Assembly: GCA_030512295.1 (NCBI GenBank) | Contig: JAULSR010000002.1 | Location: 3,906,001 to 3,970,000, forward strand | Reading direction: 5' to 3' | DNA: 64,000 nucleotides | From: Bombardia bombarda | Lineage: Eukaryota > Ascomycota > Sordariomycetes > Sordariales > Lasiosphaeriaceae | Shown: positions 23,686-34,813 of the stretch, piece by piece | Numbering within the stretch: the stretch's first letter is position 1 | Layout of the letters: each line of letters opens with the position of its first letter | Notes under the pieces: generated by a model | Seen by the model: the letters and a program-made list of their open reading frames with translations, nothing else | Database searches by the model: none | What the model was told of the DNA's origin: nothing | Position numbers and translations under genes: made by a program

Positions 23686-26600
23686 CTAGAACCCGTCCAC
23701 TAAAGCTGTCACATGCAACATGCTATCGACATACCCACGATTCATCACCACACACCCCAACCCCTTTCCAATCCTAAACACCCCATTCATCCCAATCACA
23801 AACTCAGCCTCGCCATCCACCTGCACCTTGAGCTTGCCATTCGCCAGCGAGCACACCCGCGTCTTCTGCCAATCCTCCACAAACCGATAACTGCCACCCG
23901 ACGGCACGGTTATAGCCAGAAACGTCACATTGCTACTGACCTGTACCATCTGGTTGGCCGAGAGGTACGACGCGGAGAACGCCAGACCATTTCCTTCGTT
24001 CCCAGCAGCCATTATCCGCCCGTCAGCAAGCTCCCACTCCTCCATCTCCAGCACATCCTGTGATGGCGGCATTGATCGTTGCTGCTGGATTTGCGCCTGA
24101 AAGGAACTGGCATCGCCAACACCAGGGCGCCGCCGCCTTACCACTTCTCTCGACGAGGCCAGCCTACCACTTCCAGTGCCTCCAGCACCGACGCTGGCCC
24201 TAGGAGACCTAAGCGTGACCAACCTCCGCTGCCGCGGCTCAGACGGCGTCTCGCTGAGCGACGACATCCTATTCGCCTGCCGCCGCGCCGGCGCCTCCTC
24301 TCTCTCCTCGTCCAAATCCATCCCGTCCTCGTTCTCATCATCCCCAGTCCCATCATTATCAACCGCCGCCGCCGCCGCTGCAGAGTATCTACTCGACTGC
24401 TGGCGGCGCTCGCCAAAGCTCCCATCTCCAACCGTACTGGTATCCATCGAGATATCCCGGTCAGCTGCCGCACCCAGCGACCCTCTCGACGACTGCAGAC
24501 GCTCAAGACGCTCAAGACGCCGAATTCTCGGAACCAGCGGTCCGACCGCACGTGGCGCATATGCCTTAACACTGCAGGCATTAGCCACCGTGTTATAGAG
24601 GCAATTTGCGCACGCGCGCGAGTAGCTGCCCAGCAGCCCCTTCAGCTTTATCCCGTCCGCCACCGACGAATTCACACAGCCGTCAAACGGGCCGCCGGCG
24701 CGACGACATGACGTGCACGGCTTGTCGCGCTCTTGCCCTGTAGCCTGGATGATGACGGCGGCGACTTGTCTGACGTTGAGGTCCGACGTCAAGCGTCGGA
24801 TGGGCCGCAGGTTTCGCAGATGCGGGAGTCTGAGCAGGTACTGGATGCCTTCATGCGATTGATACGGCGGGATGTCCTTGATGTGGGAGGTGATGTGTCG
24901 CCAGAGGCTGTCGGGGTCGCTTGAGGGGTCGGTTGGCAGCGTTCGGACGGGAAATAGGTTTGTTAGATCCAGGGATGGTTCCCTGGGAGATCCAAGGTCC
25001 GCAACCTCTGGGAAATGATCACTTCGCTTGGCAAGCTTTGGCGGGAGGCTAGGTTTGGCTTTTGGGGGTTCGTTGGGGTCTAGTGGGTTCTGCGAGACTA
25101 CTATTGTGGCTGGACGTTCTCTGGTATGAGAGTCCACGATGGAAAATGTTCCATCGAGATTATCGTTCAGCGCTACGTTGGTGTGGGACTCGGTATTCTA
25201 AACAGAGAATTAGCCAGTGAGAGATGAAAGGAGAATTTATTTTAAGTTGTAGGAAAAATACCTACGTGGAAGTGTTTTGCTAGACCCTTTTTACTCATGC
25301 AAGCTATCCTGCATGACCTGATGGGACATATAAATGGTCTTCCGGGAATAGTGTAGTCCAACTTGTAGTCTTCGGGGACCAGTATCCCTTTCATATCGAC
25401 AAGCATGCCCGTTTCAGGATCTGCACCATGGCGTTAGATCAGATTCGAGCTAAATTCCATATGGCAAGAAATGAAATGATACTTACCATGCCACTGGGTA
25501 TACCGTCGATCCTTGGTTGCCATTTCTATCCCAACAACAGATAGGGTTTCATCCGCTGCAATCTTAGTCTCAGGAGTTCCCGACTTATGAGTCGCGGCGA
25601 TGCCGGGATGTTTGCTATTCGATTCTTGAGACATGTCTGGATTATTGACCGACATATCTTCTCCCGTTGCGGGAACCCAATATCCCTTGGAGTTGGGTCT
25701 CTGAGGGTTAACGAGAAGCTCGTTATTGGTAGGATCTCGTGATATAACAACGGGCGGTTCAGAAATCTCGCTAGGTAGGACCAAACCACTGTTTAGGATG
25801 GAAAAGGTGCCGTCCAGGTTGTCATTCAAACGACGGCCGCGATGATGTACCTTGAAGTGGTATCCCAAATCGCTGCATACTTTAAACAAGCGGCGACAGC
25901 TTCGAACTGGACAGATCCATGGGCGACTTGATACTGTTTTGTCCAGTTCGTACCCGTCTGGAAGCAGTGCCCCGAATGCTCTCTGAAGAAGTCCATACTC
26001 GTCTATAGCGAAACAGAGATTTAGCCGGGGATTTGATAAAATGGAGCAAGGCATTACTCACTAGGCCACATGCTATATGAACGGTCCGGATTCGCCATTT
26101 CAAAGTGCTGTGTGTCTGATTGCTTGCCTTGGTCCGTATCAGAAGGTCCCTTTAAGCTATGCCGGCTTTTTACGTTTTCCTTGAGCGACGTATCGCTATC
26201 CGTCTCGTTGTCCAGGTCGTGAGAATCATCAATAGATGATAGCATTCTATCAGAAGTCCCTTGATGTCGAGGACCACCTCGCTTTGGCATAGACTGTTCA
26301 AACGCTCTCGCATGAAGTTTTGGCTCAACTAAGGGCGACTCGACAAGTGTCATTGCCTTTTTGCGGGTTATTTTAGGAGGCTTTCCAGCGCCACCTCCGC
26401 TTTTGCCGTCACCGCGGGCTGGATCAGCCCACGTACCAATGTCAGTCAATGTGCCATCCAGATTGTCGTTCAGGCTCGCCGCTGGATGCAAATTCTGTCC
26501 ATCGTGTAAGTACCGCTACATACAAGATAAAGAGCAACATAAGCGAGGGAAAATAACATACACAGAAATGTTTTCCCAAGCCAAACAGACTCGGGAGCAT

Positions 26601-27497
26601 TCTCCGGCAATCCCTTATAGGGCATATCCACGGGAAATCTGGATTGTCTGACTTCGTGTACCCTTCTGGGAGCAGGGCGCCAGCAGTCAGCAGGATCTCA
26701 CCAGATTCATTATCTGCAAGCCATCAGTGAACCATTCCACATTCCAAGACAAACACCTAGGTAGACTAACCTTTGACGGTCTTGTAAGGCTGCTGGTCGA
26801 TGGATGCTGAATGATTTGTAGACTCCAGCTTCCGGATACTGGCACGTCGGTTTTCGAGAGCAGATCGCACACAATTTGCATCCGCCATGCCGACGTCAGA
26901 ATCCTCGTTCCCGTCGTCTGAGTTGTTTTTGCCGTTTCTCGTGTCATTAAAAAAGCTATTGCGAACGCTTGACCGCGCAGATGCATCATCACCCTGGGCT
27001 GAAGTGTTGGAAACCACAGATGTCCGATTTGGCACAGGCCTCACAGGGGCAAGAAACCGTGACTTTTCCTCTTCCGTTTGGCGCAGCTGGGGCAATGAGT
27101 TGCGTGAGAGCGAGGGCGTGCCGTTGGCCTGCGATGTGGGGGTCGCATCCTTGGTGGCAGTCGTCGTTGCCTTGTTGGGTGGATCTGTCGATGGACGCAA
27201 CAAAAGGGAGGGTGAGCCACTGATTGTCGGTGGTTTTGAGACACTGGAACTCGACAGCCGCGAAGCGCCTAAAGCTGCAAATGGATAGGCCCCGCTAAGC
27301 CCCGTCCTTTTCATCTTGAAGACGGGCCGAGCGGTGGGAGTTTGCGCCTGGCCTGATGCGGATTCTGGATTCGCACGATGTTGGATTTGCGGTTCGGGAT
27401 GAGATAAACCGCCAGGACCCGCATTTTGCGAGCCTGCTGTACCACCACTGGTGGCAGCAGAAAGTGCAGGTTGCTGGGCCGGCGGTGCGCTCTCCAT
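23686..27497 (-). CDS. Large protein with three repeated C2H2-like finger modules and a C-terminal DUF3716 domain
   Basis: Six exons on the minus strand: 26771..27497, 26562..26713, 26062..26494, 25487..26002, 25266..25420, 23686..25197 (introns 57, 67, 59, 66 and 68 bp, all in phase), 1164 aa. The start is the first in-frame ATG (MESAPPAQQP); an upstream coding exon cannot be excluded. Residues 1-240 are disordered. Three modules follow, each with PW/PF-ICP, then C-x4-C-x12-H and a nearby second His, then LNDNLDGT: C273/C278/H291/H296, C468/C473/H486/H490, C641/C646/H659 with H661 or H666. The C-terminal part has two C-x2-C-x8-C clusters (CTSCRRAGGPFDGC, CANCLYNTVANAC), the pattern of DUF3716. 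An intron of the same phase precedes every module, so the repeats arose by duplication of an exon-intron unit. Zinc binding, and possibly nucleic-acid binding, is inferred; no function is known to me. Confidence 0.75.
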
Positions 27498-29181
27498 CGC
27501 CGGCTCTGCCTTAAGCGGGGTTGGCCTTGGCCGATATTCAATGGCCGCAGGCTCTGCAATAATCTTTACTGCGTCAGCAATAATTGCGATTGATGACAAA
27601 AGTGTAGTATTGTTGGAGGGACCAGGGTTCGTGGAAGGTCCGCGCAGTTTGACGCGCGACGCGCTTCCGCTGCACTACTACCTAGTTCTAGTCTAGGTGT
27701 CTACTTCCTTGCCCCGGTGCCTGCCAGGTTGTCACGGACGGCGAACGTGCTGTGGAAACGACTCATAGTGGTCTGAGTTTAGCCAACTGGCAAACCTACC
27801 ACCCGCCTGGCAACCTGATTGCCTCCCCACTTAATTTTGCAGCGCTTGTTAACCACAATCCGTAATTTGCCCATACCGTATTTTTTTTTGCCAGTGCAAC
27901 CAGCGAATGCTGTATATAACCTACCTTTTTATTATGTTATCGCCAACACCTACCACCACCGGCGCCGACGACCCCGTGCCTCCCGACTTTCCGCGTGCGG
28001 CGTATTTAATTGAAAACTTTTAATTAAGGGGGTTATGTGCCGGGCAGTCAATAATTTTATTATTATAGAACTACGTAGTTGGGCACTTACTTGCTGGGCT
28101 TGGAAACGCTTAAAAATGGAATAAAATCTTGTCAGTCAAAAACGCACGCATAATTGGTCCAAGCTTTAAAGGTGCTTAAAAAAGTGCCAAGTGCGTGGCC
28201 CGAGCTTTAAAGGCGGTCAAATCTTTGATCTATTTTCAAGGTGGTGGGTCTGCCAGTTGGTAAAGCTCAAACCACTAATGAATAATGGAAGAGTACTATT
28301 GAATAATTGAGTCGTCTGTGGAAATCGTTTTGGTAGCGCTGATTAAGCCATCTTGCTGATCCATGCCAGGCTCGCCCCTGTAACAGGCAATTATTCAAAG
28401 CTTATTTCAACTGCACCGAGGATTTAATAGCACCGCAATTTTCGCCCTCACGAAGGAAATGAACTTACGGTAGGTTTTGGGCTATTTTGCAGCACATCAA
28501 TGCCCTTGAATTCTTGGGCAAGAATACCGGTGGTCAATGATAGATAACGAAAAAATATCACTGTCACCTTTGTCATAGTCTATGTAAGTATGGTAGAGAT
28601 TCGTGACACACTGTTCTGTTGGCCTGACTTGTTTGGGTTGCAAGCATCAAAGAAGCTTCATGGAGCTAATGTAAAGAAAGTTCATTGCGGCCATTCGGGG
28701 ATGCATAACAGCGTAAGACCCGAGTTTCGCGATTAGGCAGTGCAATGCGGGTGCAGGCAGGCAGGTGGCAGGCTGCAGCGCGTCTCTTGCAAAACCAGTG
28801 GCAGGCCAATGATCTGGAGGGCCTCAGCCGCACTTTATCTCACAGCCACCACCACAACCGCGTCAGGTATGTCGCCGGTGACTGGTTGGTAGTCCCCATC
28901 GACAGGAGGCAGCCTGATCTTTGTTTCTTCAACCTTCAATCACCAATACACTAATACTGTAGGAAGATTGCTCCCAACTCACCTCATGATCTGTTACATT
29001 TTGGGCTGAGCAAGAGACAGTCTGCAATCAACAGCCATCTCTTGGGGTGAAAACACAGACATCACATACTCCAACCTCTACGATTCACTGCACAAACCCC
29101 ACTCACCATTGCAGCTACCTACCTCCATCCCCCCCAAGACAGAACACAAGCAACAAGAACACACTCTACCACCAACCAGCC
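27498..29181. other. Intergenic, divergent upstream region
   Basis: About 1.7 kb between divergent starts. The part from about 27990 to 28640 is AT-rich. No gene, RNA or tandem array is seen. Confidence 0.45.
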
Positions 29182-29748
29182 ATGGCAGCAACACCAGACA
29201 CTACCCAAACCACCCAAACCCAACACGAAGCACAAATCATCCGCGCCCCCGCCCGCCCGCCCATCACCGGCCTCTGCTCCATCTTCCTCGCCGGCACCAC
29301 CGCCTCGCCCGACTGGCGGGCCCCCCTGACCACCTCCCTCGCGCACCTGCCCCTCACCATCCTCAACCCGCTCCGCCCTGACTGGGACAGCTCATGGCAC
29401 GAGGACGTGACGTTTGCGCCCTTCCGGCAGCAGGTGGCTTGGGAGCTGGATATGCAGGAGCTGGCAGACATCGTCGTGGTGTATTTCGGGCCGGGGACGG
29501 ACGCGCCCGTCAGCCTGCTGGAGCTGGGGCTGTGCGCGCGGTCTGGGAGGGCGCTCGTGGCGTGCCATATGGAGTATAGGAAGCGGGGGAACGTGCAGAT
29601 GGTGTGCGAGAGGCTCGGGGTTGAGTTGTTGTTTGTTGGCGGGGAGGGGGAGGAGGATGGGGACGGGGGCGGGGACGAGAATGCGGTGCTAGCGGGCGCG
29701 GTGAAGAGGAGGTGGGAGGGTATTTTGTTGACGTTGCCGGTTGGATGA
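29182..29748 (+). CDS. Nucleoside 2-deoxyribosyltransferase-like protein
   Basis: Single exon, 188 aa. The start is the ATG at 29182; the frame is open further upstream but has no ATG. The fold signature is clear: SIFLAGTTASPDW near the N-terminus (the IFLAG strand and Trp of the family), LTILNPLRPDWDSSW, then ELADIVVVYFGPGTDAPVSL and LLELGLCARSGRALVACH, where the Glu of LLELG is the expected nucleophile. Enzymes of this type transfer or hydrolyse the N-glycosidic bond of deoxynucleosides. Fungal members are of unknown substrate. The Gly/Asp/Glu-rich loop near residues 155-168 is low-complexity. GC content is high compared with the flanks. Confidence 0.75.
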   Translation: MAATPDTTQTTQTQHEAQIIRAPARPPITGLCSIFLAGTTASPDWRAPLTTSLAHLPLTILNPLRPDWDSSWHEDVTFAPFRQQVAWELDMQELADIVVVYFGPGTDAPVSLLELGLCARSGRALVACHMEYRKRGNVQMVCERLGVELLFVGGEGEEDGDGGGDENAVLAGAVKRRWEGILLTLPVG

Positions 29749-30615
29749 GGGTAGAGAGGACCTGTCGGGGCTGTGGGTGTGGCTCGTTGGAAGGAGCGCG
29801 GGGAGGAGGAATGGTGAGCGTAGGAGGTTCGCTTGGTGCGGCGAATGCGCATTGTCTCGCTCAGATATGCGCGTCCTTAGTTCGTCTTCTCCTTCTTTAG
29901 AAAGAGTCACACGTGTGTGTATGTGTCGAATGAGGCGTTCTCTCTCTATTACCCTTTCGGTGCAGGCATGATGTGGAATGCGAGATGCAAGGGCAAGGTC
30001 GTAGAATGCTCTAGTCGAGGGGACTCGAAATCGTCGGGCATGCTGGTAAACCGAGGTGCGCGATGCATAGGTTGTCGATTCTGCATAATCCCTAGACCCG
30101 TCATCGTTAATAATTCGTCATCTGTCATCAGTGTATACTTGGGGATAGATTGTGCTGACTAGGTCGTTGACTCGACTGTTGACTCGAAGTTGGCTGGCCT
30201 CGGGACGACAACGCTCCTTGTCAAGCAAAATGAATCACCCTCAATTTGGTTGGTGGGCAATTGAGTTGACTGGGAAGCTCCCCGTTGACTAGCTTAACTA
30301 GGATGGTCCCTGGCTATCTGCCCCTCCCTTTGAGGCTGGACGGCTGGCCTGCGCCACAGGTGTGGTGGGGAACAAGGAAGCTTTTCGTCGCCGCGAATGA
30401 GGGGCTTTCAGGGCGCCCGGGCCATTTGGAGCGAAATTGCACTACGAATGCGTTCCGCTCGTTGAAGAACACCCGCTCACAGGATTTTTGGGTCGCTACT
30501 GCCGCCGCGTTTTGTTCCACAGGCTGTTGACTCATCCTCAAACGGGCCACGCTGACCTCAACCTTGATAGGCTCTTTTTTTCCCCCTTCGATTTCCTGGC
30601 AGCGCAACCAACTAT
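29749..30615. promoter_or_regulatory. Intergenic, upstream region of the cysteinyl-tRNA synthetase gene
   Basis: No gene. Several GTTGACTCGA-type near repeats lie at about 30163-30190. The last 200 bp must contain the promoter and alternative transcription starts of the tRNA synthetase gene. Confidence 0.4.
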
Positions 30616-33510
30616 ATGCACTCTCTCGCCCATTCTGCTCGAGCCCTTTTCCCTTCTCTAACATCTATTCGTGTTCCTATCCACAGGGGCCAGACCAATT
30701 TCTCGCATTTGCGACTTTTGCGGCGGTTTTCGATGGCGCCCATCACAGTGCACAACTCGCTGAAGCCCGGTGCGCCGGTGCCCTTCGTTCCCAGGGAGGA
30801 CGGCAAGGTCGCCTGGTATGCCTGCGGTCCCACCACCTACGACCTGAGCCACCTAGGCCACGCTCGCAACTATGTCTCGACCGATATTATCAGGCGCATC
30901 TTGAATGACTTTTTTGGCTACAAGGTCCACTTTGTGGTGAGTTTGGCTGCCCTTGGCGCATTGGCCAATCAGATGGTGTGAGAGAGAACCACAAGACAGC
31001 TAACATCAAACACAGATGAACTACACCGACGTAGATGACAAGGTGTGTTCTGATTAATGCGTCTGGTGGCGGTATCAACACTTGAGCCCGGCTGACCATC
31101 TCCAGATTATCCTCAAGGCCCGAAGGAAGCGGTTGCTTGAATTGGAGAGGGAGAAGCCCTACAGCCCCGAGCAGAGTCGCGAGCTGGTCGTCAAGGCCTT
31201 CCTGGCCTACGCAAAGAGCAATTTGCCGCTTCTCTCCCCCGAGGATAGCCCTCTGGCCCTGGACGAGAACAATTACCAGGAACGGAAAGATGCTGGCTAT
31301 GGCGCTGTCTTGGCCGGCGGCACTCTCACCGGAGAGGGCAAGCCCAGTGATGCCGAGGCAATGGTCAAGATGCACCTCAACAACATGGACTCGGCAGCCC
31401 AGGCACTTAAGAGCCGTTCTGGATTCGACGGCGCAGAAGAGGTCCTCCTCCCCTACCTTGACTCTCTTTACAAGGAGACTATCGACACTAGCGACCAGAC
31501 TATATTCACAAACCTCACGCAAGCCATGGAAAAGGCCTTCAGTGACGATATGGAGGCTCTCAATGTCTTGCCCCCGGATGAGATAACCCGAGTTACCGAG
31601 TATGTACCGCAGATTGTGTCGTTTGTCGAGCAGATTATACAAAAGGGATTCGCATACGAGGCAAACGGGTCCGTCTATTTTGATATTGCGGCGTTCGAGA
31701 AGGCTGGCAACACGTATGCCCGTTTACGTCCCGAGAGCAGAAACGACAAGGCGCTACAGGAGGAAGGTGAGGGCTCTCTATCCAAGTCCCTGGAGGGAAA
31801 GAAGCGATCTGGAGACTTTGCTTTATGGAAGAAGTCGAAGCCAGGTGAGCCTTTTTGGCCCAGCCCTTGGGGTGCAGGCCGCCCGGGTTGGCACATTGAG
31901 TGCTCCGTCATGGCGTCGGACAAGCTTGGCGACCAGATGGACATCCACTCTGGAGGTATAGATCTAGCTTTCCCCCATCACGACAACGAGCTAGCGCAAA
32001 GCGAGGCGTATTTCCACAAGTGCGACCACGGCGAACACACATGGGTGAACTACTTCTTGGTATGCTTGCTTCAATCTGCTACCAGGATTTGAAATTGCAA
32101 CTAACCAAGATCACAGCACATGGGCCATCTTTCAATTGCCGGGAGCAAAATGTCCAAGAGTTTGAAAAACTTTCAAACAATCCAGGATGCACTCGCCACC
32201 AACTATACAGCACGGAGTATGAGAATTGTTTTCCTGCTGAGTCGCTGGAACGATGGCATGGAAATCTCGCCCGATATGCGCAAGCAGGCAGACAGCTGGG
32301 AATCCACCCTTGATGTAAGCGAGCGGTGCCTTCATCTTATGCTTAGCTTCGCTAACGTAAACAGAATTTCTTTACAAACATCAAGGCCAAGCTTTCAGAG
32401 GCCGACGGCGCACCCACAAATGCGGTCAAGGATCTATCACTCACAGAAATATCCGCCACTGGACTGACCGAAGAACTCGAGCAAGCCAAGAAGGACTTGG
32501 ATGCGGCTCTTTGCAACTCTTTCGATACCCCCACCGCCATGCAAGTGCTCCTGAGGCTTGTGCGGGACGCCAATATCTACATGAATGACAAGACCGTGGA
32601 AGTCAATCTCCAGGCTGTGGAGGCGGTCGCTCGATGGGTGACCAAGATTGTCGGTATCTTCGGGCTCGACCCCAGCGCACAGCCTCCATACGAGAACCTC
32701 GGCTGGGGATCTGCAGATGCCAAGGCGGCCGCGGACATCGACCCCAAGACGGCCGTAAAGCCGTATGCCGCAGTCTATTCTGGTGTCAAGGAGGAGGTCC
32801 AGGCGCTAAGCCTATCCGAGGCCGCAGTCACCACTCTCTTAGAGCAGCAGAACCCCGAGGTCGAGTTCGCAGAGCTCGAAAAGAGCGGCGAGAGAGACGT
32901 AGAGAAACTAGCATTGCCGTATCTTCGCGCAACGTCACGCCTCCGCGATGAGCTGCGCGGGATCGTGTCGTCCCCCACGCTGGATCCCAAGAAGAAGCAG
33001 GCGATCCTGGCGCTCAGCGACCGCATCCGTGACTACGACCTCACCGACCTCGGAGTGCAGCTGGATGACCAGACCGATAGGCCGAGTCTGATCAAGTTTG
33101 TGCCGGCTGCAAGACTGATTGCTGCCCGCGACGAGAAGGCAGCGCTGCTAGCTGAGAAGGCAAGACTCAAGGAAGAGGGTAAGTGTGTGAATTTGCAATT
33201 TCCGATCACCCTAACAAGGAATGTATGTGGCATTTTTTGGGTCATTACAAGTACTGACGGTGTAAAAAAAAAAACAGCGCGGAAAGCAAAAGCTAAGGCC
33301 GAGGAAGAGAAGTGGGAAAAGGCCAAGGTTTCGCCACAAGACATGTTCAAGGGGGACGCAAAGTATCAGGATCTGGATGCTGAGGGACTCCCGACGAAGC
33401 TGGCGGACGGCAGCGAGGTGCCCAAGAATGCGCTCAAGAAGCTGAAGAAGGAGTGGGAGAGGCAGAAGAAGGTTCATGAGGAGTATTTGGTCAAGTTCGG
33501 CAAGGCTTGA
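30616..33510 (+). CDS. Cysteinyl-tRNA synthetase, with mitochondrial and cytosolic start codons
   Basis: Class I synthetase that charges tRNA-Cys. Six exons: 30616..30936, 31016..31042, 31106..32059, 32117..32314, 32365..33178, 33278..33510, 848 aa from the first ATG. The HIGH-type motif is HLGH (in TYDLSHLGHARNY), the KMSKS motif is GSKMSKSLKN, and the zinc ligands are in YACGPTTYD, WHIECS and HHDNE. Exon 2 is a 27-bp microexon coding MNYTDVDDK, a core motif of the family, so it must be spliced in. Two in-frame ATGs, 30616 and 30733, lie 39 codons apart. The first adds an Arg/Ser/Leu-rich leader without acidic residues that looks like a mitochondrial targeting sequence; the second gives MAPITVHN, a cytosolic start. 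The C-terminal extension is Lys/Glu-rich as in eukaryotic enzymes. A run of ten A precedes the last acceptor. Confidence 0.95.
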
Positions 33511-33740
33511 GAGAAAGAGGCGGGAGTAACTAAAATGAAGCGAGCAGAGGAGGATATTGTCCGTTCCGCATTATGTCATTGTACTGGGCCCTATGTCTCT
33601 CTCTGCGCGGGTCTGGTTGTGGGTGCGCTTTGTATTGCTAACCTAGGAAACTAGGAAGTCCATGCTGGCCCTATTGTTAAACTTGCCCCTGCATCTTCTT
33701 CCTCTAACTGCTTCCATTCCAAGCTTTGAAAATTTTGAAG

Positions 33741-34484
33741 ATGGAAAACTCCCACCAGTCAAAGTTTCGCGCCTGGCTAAGACGACTGATGAAACAGTCA
33801 AGCAGCACCAGGAGCTCCATGTCGACGGCTGAACTCCCGCCGCCGGCATATGACGAACTTGGACTTGACCTTCCCTACGATAATCTCTTGCGGGACACCA
33901 TCAGACAGACCCTCGATGAGGTTTCATCCATGATAACCGAAGTGGAGACTTTGAAAGACCAGTTTACTGTCGCTTCTGCTGTTGTTAGTGCCCTTGGGAA
34001 GGTCCTTAACGAGGTTGCAGCTTCTCGATCTGGGGGTCGCAGGACGAACACGGCAAAATATTACTCTTGTTGCGGGTCAAACCTCCAAGCCATCATCACT
34101 GCCATCTCTACTATGGCCACCAACATACCAAGATATGACGACTTAGCAATTCACATCCACAAGGTGGCCAACGCCATTTCCCTCGTTGCCAGAGCTGTGG
34201 CCAACGCAACAACACCAGCCGCCACCAACAATATGCTTGCCACCTTGACAGTGTATGTCACCGATAAAATTACAGCCGTCGCAAATGCCGTCGCTGCCGC
34301 CCCTTCCGTATCTCGGGCACTCATCGCGGCCGAATATGGTTATTATACCTCACATGTTGCGGACCGTATCGCACATCAAGTTTCGGCTTCTGAACAGCAG
34401 CAATATGAGCTGTATTGCATAGCGACAAATAATGTTCTCAATTGGAACAAGGGGGAGATTCCGGCTGGCCTTGATTTAAGCTAG
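33741..34484 (+). CDS. Family A, left copy: Ala-rich helical protein of unknown function
   Basis: Single-exon ORF of 247 aa, unrecognised. It has an N-terminal basic stretch, a PPPAYDEL motif (PPxY-like), then long Ala/Val/Thr-rich predicted helices. It is a paralogue of the right copy at 44509..45918. Shared segments are FRAWLRRL...RSSM, PPPAY against PPPYV, AISLVARAVANATTPAAT against AISLVATAVASVNPAAT, and AAEYGYYTSHVADRIA against AAGYGCYASRVAGHVA. The left copy lacks two segments, each of roughly 100 aa, present in the right copy. Part of the 3' flank is also shared (GGTCTCGACGTACCGTAC at 34514). No transmembrane span, catalytic motif or signal peptide is seen. Conserved protein similarity over diverged DNA argues that both are real genes. 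It is convergent with family B, with a transposon now lying between them. Confidence 0.6.
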   Translation: MENSHQSKFRAWLRRLMKQSSSTRSSMSTAELPPPAYDELGLDLPYDNLLRDTIRQTLDEVSSMITEVETLKDQFTVASAVVSALGKVLNEVAASRSGGRRTNTAKYYSCCGSNLQAIITAISTMATNIPRYDDLAIHIHKVANAISLVARAVANATTPAATNNMLATLTVYVTDKITAVANAVAAAPSVSRALIAAEYGYYTSHVADRIAHQVSASEQQQYELYCIATNNVLNWNKGEIPAGLDLS

Positions 34485-34721
34485 GTAGGTGTTGAAGGTT
34501 GGTGCAAAGAGGAGGTCTCGACGTACCGTACCAAAGGGGACCTAAGCCGTGAGAGTAGCAAACTGGCTGTGGGTTATTTACGCGGTACAATACTAAGGTG
34601 TCTAAGTTATTTTGGAAAATAATCTTTCTTGGCCGGGGTTGTGGTTCTGTAAAGGTTGGTGCAGTCCCCCTTCGTGTCTGACACGTCGAGACCTTGTCTA
34701 ATAATATTTTCAGAGATCTAA
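34485..34721. repeat. 3' flank of family A left copy, with inverted short repeats
   Basis: The motif GGTCTCGACGT occurs at 34514 in plus orientation and again inverted at about 34681-34693 (ACGTCGAGACC), each next to a GGGGAC-type block. The same motif lies in the 3' flank of the right family A copy (44451-44477). This may be a short repeated element or a hairpin in the transcript. Confidence 0.55.
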
Positions 34722-34723
34722 TA

Positions 34724-34769
34724 ACGTATCTTATCAGCGAGCGCCGCATATCACCGAGCGCCGCACTTC
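34724..34769 (+). repeat. Left terminal inverted repeat of the pogo element
   Basis: Begins ACGTATCTTATCAGCGAGCG and ends GCCGCACTTC. It is the reverse complement of 36540..36585. An internal direct repeat of GAGCGCCGCA is visible inside it. Confidence 0.93.
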
Positions 34770-34813
34770 CTACTACACTATAACAGACTGTCCTTGATTA
34801 CAATACAACAATA

